From JAZRWQ01 sp045541395 (lineage in GTDB: Bacteria > Bacillota > Clostridia > Oscillospirales > UMGS1783): a stretch of DNA of 64,000 bases. The notes under the pieces are model-generated. The model ran no database searches, was not told the DNA's origin, and saw nothing but the letters and a program-made list of their open reading frames with translations. Position 1 is the first letter of the stretch, and each line of letters begins with the position of its first letter. The DNA is taken from positions 1-64,000 of the forward strand of contig JAZQIZ010000008.1 of the NCBI GenBank assembly GCA_045541395.1, read 5' to 3'. A program made the translations under genes and the position numbers. Positions 58,010-64,000 of this stretch are shown here, piece after piece.

Positions 58010-59551
58010 ATGACAACTGCACAAATAGAAATGATAGTTACTATTGCTTTGTACTTACTTGCAATGATAATAGTTGGCTTTATGTATTCTAAGAAAAACA
58101 CTTCTACTGATGAATTCTATTTAGGCGGCAGAAAGCTCGGCCCATGGGTTACCGCAATGAGCGCCGAAGCTTCCGATATGAGCGGTTGGCTGCTTATGGG
58201 TCTGCCCGGCGTTGCTTACCTTACCGGTGTTGCCGACGCTGCCTGGACTGCCATTGGCCTTGCTGTTGGTACATACGTAAACTGGCTTATTGTTGCAAAG
58301 AGAATACGCTGCTATTCTGTTGTAGCCAATAATTCCATTACGGTTCCCAGCTTCTTCTCAAACAGATTCAAGGATAAAAAGAATATTCTTACCGCTATTG
58401 CGGCTTTGGTTATTATTATATTCTTCGTTCCCTATACTGCCTCCGGCTTTGCTGCCTGCGGTAAGCTTTTCTCAACCCTGTTTGGAACAGAATATTTACC
58501 CGCTATGATAATCAGCGCGATCGTTATTGTGGTTTATACTGCCCTGGGTGGCTTCTTTGCCGCCAGCGTGACTGACCTTGTGCAGTCTATTATTATGACA
58601 ATAGCCCTTATCGTTGTTTTAGGCTTCGGTGTAGTGCAGGCAGGCGGCTTTGGCGCTGTTTGGGAAAACGCAAAGAGCCTTTCCGGCTATTTAAGCTTTA
58701 CCAGCCTTCATGACGTTGCAACCGGCGGTTCTACTCCCTACGGCTGGCTTTCTATTGTTTCCACTATGGCTTGGGGCTTAGGATACTTCGGTATGCCTCA
58801 TATTCTCCTTCGCTTTATGGCTATTAAAAATAAGAACAAGCTTTCTATGTCCAGAAGAATAGCAACAACCTGGGTAGTTATCTCTATGGCAGTTGCTGTT
58901 ATTATCGGTATCGTTGGTCTTGGAATGTCCAAGGTTGGCGCTGTTCCCGTTCTGGAAGGTACCAATTCCGAAACCATTATTGTTAATATTGCAAATCTTT
59001 TATCGTCCTTCGGCCCCTTTGCGGCAATAGTTGCAGGCCTTATTCTTGCAGGTATCTTAGCGGCTACAATGTCTACTGCCGACAGCCAGCTTTTAGCCGC
59101 ATCTTCTTCTGTTTCTCAGAACATATTCAAGGAAGTTTTCAAGGTTAAGCTTTCTGCTAAGACCGAAATGATAATCGCAAGAGTTTGCCTTGTTCTGATC
59201 TCTGTTGTGGCTGCATTCCTGGCTCAGGACCCTAACAGCAGCGTATTTGGCATAGTATCCTTTGCATGGGCAGGCTTCGGCGCCGCTTTCGGCCCTGTAG
59301 TACTCTTTGCTCTGTTCTGGAAGCGCTCCAATAAGTGGGGTGCTCTTGCAGGTATGGTAACCGGCGCTTCTATGGTATTTATTTGGAAATACCTTGTTCG
59401 TCCCTTAGGCGGCGCCTGGAATATTTACGAGCTGCTTCCCGCATTTATTGTTGCAAGTATTTTCATTGTTGTGGTTTCTCTCATTACAGAAAAGCCCTCT
59501 CAGGAAATGCTTGACGAATTTGAAAAAGCAAAGGCAATGTCTAAAGAATAA
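58010..59551 (+). CDS. putP: Sodium/proline symporter
   Basis: 513 residues with about 13 membrane segments, typical of the SSS family. DEFYLGGRKLGPWVTAMSAEASDMSGWLLMGLPG is the PutP signature; the Na2-site Ser/Thr lie in AATMSTADSQLLAASS; GWLSIVSTMAWGLGYFGMPH is also conserved. It imports proline with Na+. A sodium gradient could come from the V-type ATPase (inference). Single-gene unit. Confidence 0.93.
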   Translation: MTTAQIEMIVTIALYLLAMIIVGFMYSKKNTSTDEFYLGGRKLGPWVTAMSAEASDMSGWLLMGLPGVAYLTGVADAAWTAIGLAVGTYVNWLIVAKRIRCYSVVANNSITVPSFFSNRFKDKKNILTAIAALVIIIFFVPYTASGFAACGKLFSTLFGTEYLPAMIISAIVIVVYTALGGFFAASVTDLVQSIIMTIALIVVLGFGVVQAGGFGAVWENAKSLSGYLSFTSLHDVATGGSTPYGWLSIVSTMAWGLGYFGMPHILLRFMAIKNKNKLSMSRRIATTWVVISMAVAVIIGIVGLGMSKVGAVPVLEGTNSETIIVNIANLLSSFGPFAAIVAGLILAGILAATMSTADSQLLAASSSVSQNIFKEVFKVKLSAKTEMIIARVCLVLISVVAAFLAQDPNSSVFGIVSFAWAGFGAAFGPVVLFALFWKRSNKWGALAGMVTGASMVFIWKYLVRPLGGAWNIYELLPAFIVASIFIVVVSLITEKPSQEMLDEFEKAKAMSKE

Positions 59552-59564
59552 TAATACATAAGCC

Positions 59565-59595
59565 AAAAAGGTGCGTTATAACGCACCTTTTTTTG
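59565..59595 (+). terminator. putP terminator
   Basis: Self-complementary stem AAAAAGGTGCGTT / AACGCACCTTTTT with T-run. Confidence 0.9.
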
Positions 59596-59695
59596 TGTTT
59601 TAACTATTGTATTCTAAGAGTAAATGATGTATAATTTAAATTACATTATTATAACTCTTTATTAAATTAAAAGAGTAAATTTGGAGGAAAACACA

Positions 59696-60892
59696 ATGAA
59701 AAAGATACTCAGCGTTATCTTGGTAGTAGTTATGCTTGTTGCTGTTTGCGCAGGCTGCGGATCCAAGAACGAGAATGTCATCAAAATCGGCGTATTTGAG
59801 CCTGCTACCGGCGAAAACGGCGCCGGCGGTATGCAGGAAGTTTTAGGTATCAGATATGCTAATACCGTAGCTCCCACCATTACCCTTAACGGTACCGAAT
59901 ATGAAATCGAACTGGTTGAAGTTGATAACCAGTCCGATAAGTCCGCAGCTGTTACCGCTGCTCAGACCTTAGTTTCCGAAGGCGTTATCGGCGTACTCGG
60001 TTCCTATGGCTCCGGCGTTTCCATTGCTGCAGGTAATACATTCAAGGAAGCTAAGATCCCTGCAATCGGCTGCTCCTGCACCAACCCTCAGGTTACTTCC
60101 GGTAATGAATATTACTACAGAGTTTGCTTCTTAGATCCCTTCCAGGGCTACGTAATTGCTTCCTATGCATATTCCAACTGCGGCTTTATGAAGGCAGCTG
60201 TTATCTCCCAGAACGGTGATGACTATTCTACCGGCGTTGCAAACTACTTTATCGAAGCATTTGAAAAATTAGGCGGCGAGATCGTTTACGAAGGCAACTA
60301 TAACACCAACGAAACCGACTTTAACGCTATCCTTACTGCTGCAAAGGCAACTAACCCCGAAGTTTACGTTATTCCTTCCTCTATTGCTACTGCAGGTCTT
60401 GTTATTAAGCAGGCAAGAGATCTGGGTATTACCGAAACTATCGCTGCAAGCGATACTTGGGAAAATGCTACCATCATTGAAAACGCAGGCGCAGAAAATT
60501 GCAACGGCGTTGTATTCACCACCTTCTTTGACGAAAACGACGCAGCAGCTGCTGAATTCGTTAACGGCTTCAAGGGTTACCTCAACGGCAACAAGGAAGC
60601 TCTTAACCTCAACGGCGGTATTGATACCGTTGCTGCTGTTTCCGCTCTCGGCTATGACGCTTATATGACTATGTATGAAGCACTTAAAGGCTTAGAAGGC
60701 AAGGAAGTTAACGGCGAAAACCTTAAGGATGTTCTTGCAGGTGTTGAAATTGTTGGCGTAACCGGCTCCATCTCCTTCGATGAAAACGGCGATGCTAATA
60801 AGGACATGGCTTACATTAAGGAAATGAAGGATGGCCAGTTCAAGTTCTTAGGCACCCAGACTACCGACGGTACTTTTACCGCAGCTAAGTAA
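59696..60892 (+). CDS. livK: Branched-chain amino-acid ABC transporter, substrate-binding lipoprotein
   Basis: 398 residues from ATG 59696, with TTGGAGG upstream (an in-frame TTG at 59681 is part of that site). The signal ends VCAGC (C21). The periplasmic-binding fold type I (Leu/Ile/Val-binding) has IKIGVFEPATGENGAGG at the start, VIGVLGSYGSGVSIAAG, and DPFQGYVIASYAYSN. It binds branched-chain amino acids or a related ligand for import by the LivHMGF proteins that follow. A partial hairpin after it may lower expression of the next genes. Confidence 0.93.
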   Translation: MKKILSVILVVVMLVAVCAGCGSKNENVIKIGVFEPATGENGAGGMQEVLGIRYANTVAPTITLNGTEYEIELVEVDNQSDKSAAVTAAQTLVSEGVIGVLGSYGSGVSIAAGNTFKEAKIPAIGCSCTNPQVTSGNEYYYRVCFLDPFQGYVIASYAYSNCGFMKAAVISQNGDDYSTGVANYFIEAFEKLGGEIVYEGNYNTNETDFNAILTAAKATNPEVYVIPSSIATAGLVIKQARDLGITETIAASDTWENATIIENAGAENCNGVVFTTFFDENDAAAAEFVNGFKGYLNGNKEALNLNGGIDTVAAVSALGYDAYMTMYEALKGLEGKEVNGENLKDVLAGVEIVGVTGSISFDENGDANKDMAYIKEMKDGQFKFLGTQTTDGTFTAAK

Positions 60893-60908
60893 TTCAATTT
60901 AAACCTTT

Positions 60909-60943
60909 ATCGGCGAGGGCTTCTTGCCTTCGCCGATTCTTTT
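60909..60943 (+). terminator. Leaky hairpin between livK and livH
   Basis: 12-bp stem ATCGGCGAGGGC / GCCTTCGCCGAT (one G-T pair), loop TTCTT, then TCTTTT. A weak T-tract suggests partial termination, giving more binding protein than membrane parts. Confidence 0.75.
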
Positions 60944-60969
60944 ATAAATAAAACAGGGGGAAGGATTCC

Positions 60970-61851
60970 ATGGATGCTTTTTTGCAAAACTGCCTCACCG
61001 GCATATCCATAGGAAGTATATACGCGCTTATTGCCATAGGCTATACTATGGTTTACGGCATTCTGCGCCTTATTAACTTTGCCCACGGTGACATATTTAT
61101 GATGGCAGGTTACTTTATGATAATCTGTATGACAAACCTTATGATCCCGTGGTATATTTCCATCGCTATAGTTATTATAGCAACAGTTCTTTTGGGTGTT
61201 CTTACTGAAAAGGCGGCTTATAAGCCTTTGCGTTCAGCACCCCGTATGTCTATTATGATCTCGGCTATAGGCGTTTCTTATCTTTTGCAGAACCTTGCTA
61301 CATATCTGTTCTCTGCTCAGCCTAAGTCTTATCCCACTATCGAATTTTTAAATAAGACCATAACTATCGGTTCCCTTACTACCTCAATAGTAACTTTTAT
61401 AACACCGATATTCACCATAATCTTAGTTGTTGCCCTTGTATTCCTTATTAATAAAACCAAGGTTGGTATGGCAATGCGCGCCGTATCCAAGGATTACGAG
61501 GCTTCCGCCCTTATGGGTATTAAAATAAACAGGGTAATCAGCATAACCTTCGTTATTGGCTGCGCTCTTGCTGCTCTGGGCTCTATTCTTTACTTTACTC
61601 CCAGACCGTCCGTATACCCTCTTTCCGGTTCACTGCCCGGTCTTAAGTGCTTTATCGCCGCAGTTTTTGGCGGTATCGGCTCTATCCCCGGTGCGGTAGT
61701 AGGCGGCTTTATTATAGGCCTTTGCGAAACCTTTATTAAGGGCAGCGCCTACTCGGAATTCAGTGACGTTTTCACCTTCATAATCCTTATAATTGTGCTT
61801 CTTATAAAGCCTACGGGCCTTTTTGGCGAGAAGCTGAAAGAGAAGGTGTAA
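60970..61851 (+). CDS. livH: Branched-chain amino-acid ABC transporter permease LivH
   Basis: 293 residues with about eight membrane segments. GISIGSIYALIAIGYTMVYGILRLINFAHGDIFMMAGY is the LivH start, and GMAMRAVSKDYEASALMGIKINRVISITF is the coupling loop with the ABC EAA-like motif. It forms the channel with LivM. AGGGGGAAGG precedes the ATG; LivM starts 3 nt after its end. Confidence 0.95.
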   Translation: MDAFLQNCLTGISIGSIYALIAIGYTMVYGILRLINFAHGDIFMMAGYFMIICMTNLMIPWYISIAIVIIATVLLGVLTEKAAYKPLRSAPRMSIMISAIGVSYLLQNLATYLFSAQPKSYPTIEFLNKTITIGSLTTSIVTFITPIFTIILVVALVFLINKTKVGMAMRAVSKDYEASALMGIKINRVISITFVIGCALAALGSILYFTPRPSVYPLSGSLPGLKCFIAAVFGGIGSIPGAVVGGFIIGLCETFIKGSAYSEFSDVFTFIILIIVLLIKPTGLFGEKLKEKV

Positions 61852-61854
61852 ACT

Positions 61855-62943
61855 ATGCTTACTAAAAAGAAGAAAAATATCTATTCCATTATTGCGGCCG
61901 CAGTGCTTGTGGCGGTTATTGTCTGCATAGGCGAGTTTGCTCCTGCAACCTCTATGCTCCGTTCCGTTACTCAGATGTCCGCTATTTACGCCCTTCTGGC
62001 AGTTTCCTTAAACCTGCTCAACGGCTTTACCGGCCTGTTCTCTTTAGGTCAGGCAGGGTTTATGACCTTGGGTGCTTACACCTACGCTCTTTTAACCATT
62101 CCCGTTGAAGCCAAGGAAGGTGTTTATTACCTTTACGGTGTAGCTCCCTTTTTACAGAACGTGGAGCTGCCTATTCCCGTTGCCCTTATTTTAGGCGGCA
62201 TTGTTGCGGCAGTATTTGCCTTCCTTATCGGCGCTCCCGTTTTAAGGCTGAAGAGTGACTATCTTGCTATTGCCACCTTAGGCTTTGCAGAGGTTGTAAG
62301 AATCGTTGTGGCAAGTTCCCTTTTAAACACCGTTACCAACGGCTCTTTAGGCCTTACCGCTATTCCTAAATTCGGCTCCTATTACGGTATATTTATAGTG
62401 GTGGCCCTTTGTATCGCAATTATCGTTCTGCTTATTAACTCCTCTTACGGCCGCGCCTTTAAGGCTATAAGAGATGATGAGGTTGCCGCTGAAGCTATGG
62501 GTATAAACCTGGCTAAGCATAAGCAGATCTCCTTTGTTACCAGCGCTTTCTTTTCCGGTATAGGCGGCGCGCTCCTTGCTATGTTCTTAGGCGCCGTTTC
62601 TTCCACCACCTTTACCTTAGCCTCCGCAACCTACTTTATTCTGCTTATTGTTGTTATAGGCGGTATGGGTTCGGTTACCGGCTCGGTTATTTCCGCATTC
62701 CTTGTAATTTTCGCAAGAGAGTGGATACTGCGCTTCCTTGATGAGACCCATTATATAGGCAACTTTGAAGTTCCTCTTTTAAAGAGCGGCTTCAGAATGG
62801 TTGTGTTCTCCGTGATACTTATGGTGGTAGTTCTCTTCTTCCGCAAAGGAATTATGGGCAATAAGGAGTTCTCCTGGGAAAGCACCATTGCCTTTTTCAA
62901 AAATATAGGCAAAAAGAAGGGGGCGAAGAAGAATGGCAAATAA
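61855..62943 (+). CDS. livM: Branched-chain amino-acid ABC transporter permease LivM
   Basis: 362 residues. SLNLLNGFTGLFSLGQAGFMTLGAYTYALLT and YGRAFKAIRDDEVAAEAMGINLAKHKQISFVTSAFFSGIGGALLA are LivM signatures. It pairs with LivH. Overlaps livG by 11 nt. Confidence 0.95.
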   Translation: MLTKKKKNIYSIIAAAVLVAVIVCIGEFAPATSMLRSVTQMSAIYALLAVSLNLLNGFTGLFSLGQAGFMTLGAYTYALLTIPVEAKEGVYYLYGVAPFLQNVELPIPVALILGGIVAAVFAFLIGAPVLRLKSDYLAIATLGFAEVVRIVVASSLLNTVTNGSLGLTAIPKFGSYYGIFIVVALCIAIIVLLINSSYGRAFKAIRDDEVAAEAMGINLAKHKQISFVTSAFFSGIGGALLAMFLGAVSSTTFTLASATYFILLIVVIGGMGSVTGSVISAFLVIFAREWILRFLDETHYIGNFEVPLLKSGFRMVVFSVILMVVVLFFRKGIMGNKEFSWESTIAFFKNIGKKKGAKKNGK

Positions 62944-63775
62944 CGTTCTTAAGGTTGAAGACCTTACAATGCAGTTCGGCGGCGTTGTTGCCGTAAATAA
63001 CTTCTCTATGGAAATAAACGAAGGTGAAATAGTTTCCCTCATCGGCCCCAACGGCGCAGGTAAAACAACCGCCTTTAACGGTATTACCGGCGTTTATGAA
63101 GTAACCAACGGCAGAGTTACTTTTAATGATACCGTAATTGCCGAAGGCTATCCTACCGGCAAAATGAAAAAGCTTTACGGCGGCGAAAATATGGGCGTGT
63201 ATAAGAAAAGGGTTTTCAATACCCCCGATAAGATCACCGCTATGGGTATGGCAAGAACCTTCCAGAATATCCGCCTCTTTAAGGAGCAGACTGTTTTTGA
63301 TAACGTTCTTATTGCCAAACACCTTCATATGAAAGGCGGCCTCTTCTCCGATATCTTCCGTATTAATTATAAGGAAGAACAGAAAATGAAGGAAGAAACT
63401 ATGGAGCTTTTAAAGCTTCTTAAGCTTGATGATGTAAAAGATGAGCTTGCCTCCTCCCTTCCCTATGGCAAACAGCGCCATCTTGAGATCGCAAGAGCCT
63501 TGGCTACTTCCCCGAAACTCCTTCTTCTTGACGAGCCCGCTGCTGGTATGAACCCTCAGGAAACCGAAGAGCTTACTGCATTTATTAAGCGCATAAGAGA
63601 TGAGTTTAAGCTTACGGTTTTCCTTATTGAACACCATATGAACCTTGTTATGAAAATATCTGACCGTATCTACGTTCTGGACTTCGGCAAAATGATCGCC
63701 AACGGCACACCCGAACAGGTTCAGAATGATCCTCGCGTTATTGAGGCTTATCTGGGGGTGAGCGAAGATGCTTAA
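62933..63775 (+). CDS. livG: Branched-chain amino-acid ABC transporter ATP-binding protein LivG
   Basis: 280 residues. Walker A GPNGAGKTT, signature SSLPYGKQRHLEIARALA (LSYGxQR form), Walker B LLLLDEPAAGMNP and H-loop IEHHMNLV. The insert around residues 76-100 (KLYGGENMGVYKKRVFNTPDKITAMGMARTFQNIRLF) is the LivG-type. It overlaps livM by 11 nt and livF by 8 nt. Confidence 0.96.
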   Translation: MANNVLKVEDLTMQFGGVVAVNNFSMEINEGEIVSLIGPNGAGKTTAFNGITGVYEVTNGRVTFNDTVIAEGYPTGKMKKLYGGENMGVYKKRVFNTPDKITAMGMARTFQNIRLFKEQTVFDNVLIAKHLHMKGGLFSDIFRINYKEEQKMKEETMELLKLLKLDDVKDELASSLPYGKQRHLEIARALATSPKLLLLDEPAAGMNPQETEELTAFIKRIRDEFKLTVFLIEHHMNLVMKISDRIYVLDFGKMIANGTPEQVQNDPRVIEAYLGVSEDA

Positions 63776-64000
63776 AATAGAAAACCTTTCCGTTAATTAC
63801 GGCGGCATCAACGCCGTTACCAACGTTTCCCTTGAAGTGCCCGACGGTAAAATTATTACCCTTATCGGTGCCAACGGCGCAGGTAAGTCTACAATTCTCC
63901 GTACAGTCGCAGGCCTCGTTAAACCCAAGGAAGGTACTATTACTCTGGACGGTCAGGATATTACCAGCCTCACCACCAACGAAATAGTTTCCAAGGGTAT
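63768..64000 (+). CDS. livF: Branched-chain amino-acid ABC transporter ATP-binding protein LivF, N-terminal part
   Basis: Partial: 77 codons remain before the window ends. Start ATG 63768 overlaps livG by 8 nt. LKIENLSVNYGGINAVTNVS and Walker A GANGAGKST are typical of LivF, the second ATPase of the complex. The signature and Walker B lie beyond the window. Confidence 0.93.
   Translation, partial: MLKIENLSVNYGGINAVTNVSLEVPDGKIITLIGANGAGKSTILRTVAGLVKPKEGTITLDGQDITSLTTNEIVSKG

Overview
The window looks like a chromosome segment of an anaerobic Gram-positive bacterium of class Clostridia (Firmicutes/Bacillota), perhaps near Oscillospirales; the family level is a guess. Reasons: strong AGGAGG-type ribosome sites, TTGACA/TATAAT promoters, many short U-tailed hairpin terminators, a V-type ATPase, FloA/NfeD, YqhQ (DUF1385)-PrmC, RNase Y, PlsY, SigI/RsgI, lipoproteins and a thioester/Cna-B surface protein. 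Na+-linked transport recurs (a V-ATPase ring with Na+-type ligands, GltS-like, PutP-like, two MATE pumps). There is no prophage, insertion sequence or CRISPR array.

Layout. 1-832: end of a V-type ATPase operon (subunits I and K). 878-7632: MFS transporter, DegV, PyrR, and a membrane/lipid set (zinc-ribbon acyltransferase, GltS, YitT-like protein, PlsY). 7637-10578: a SigI system made of the sigma factor, its membrane anti-sigma factor RsgI with a poly-Asp tail, and a lipoprotein that repeats the RsgI outer domain and ends in Cys/Asp repeats. Both transcription units start with the same unusual promoter. 10690-15363: CPBP membrane protein, then a convergent operon for a large exported Big2 protein and a lipoprotein. 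15665-21624: HAD-GDPD fusion, purine-type permease, metallophosphoesterase, PHP phosphoesterase, DUF4234 protein. 21753-22747: two tRNA-Ser and one tRNA-Gly with short duplicated repeat modules.

22870-28701: lipoprotein, PhoB/PhoR-like two-component system, YqhQ, PrmC and an XRE regulator. 28853-34350: OPT peptide transporter with a PqqD-like partner; an NfeD-FloA operon; MarR regulator with a second DegV. 34444-37178: KdpDE-like two-component pair and an EamA exporter. 37226-37447: promoter-to-terminator unit with no convincing gene. 37440-46875: PepSY-like lipoprotein, HAD phosphatase, YerB-like lipoprotein, RNase Y behind a long leader, thioester surface protein, DeoC, MATE, SLOG protein. 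46879-51028: uridine-kinase-like protein, ECF S component, MATE, then rplM-rpsI. 51327-57778: SurE, GNAT, and two tandem paralogous beta-propeller-like lipoproteins. 58010-64000: PutP, then a branched-chain amino-acid ABC operon livKHMGF cut by the window end.

Two observations stand out. First, an 18-bp element, TTGTTACCGNTTTGTCAT (or close), lies exactly 49 nt upstream of the -35 box at four places: two lipoprotein genes, the large exported-protein operon and the gene-less unit at 37.2-37.4 kb. This suggests a small regulon of surface proteins. Second, the SigI-RsgI-lipoprotein set forms a two-branch envelope-signalling module with matching SigI-type promoters. Several terminators are also duplicated in tandem around short structured spacers (18.8-19.0, 22.0-22.6 and 51.0-51.3 kb).
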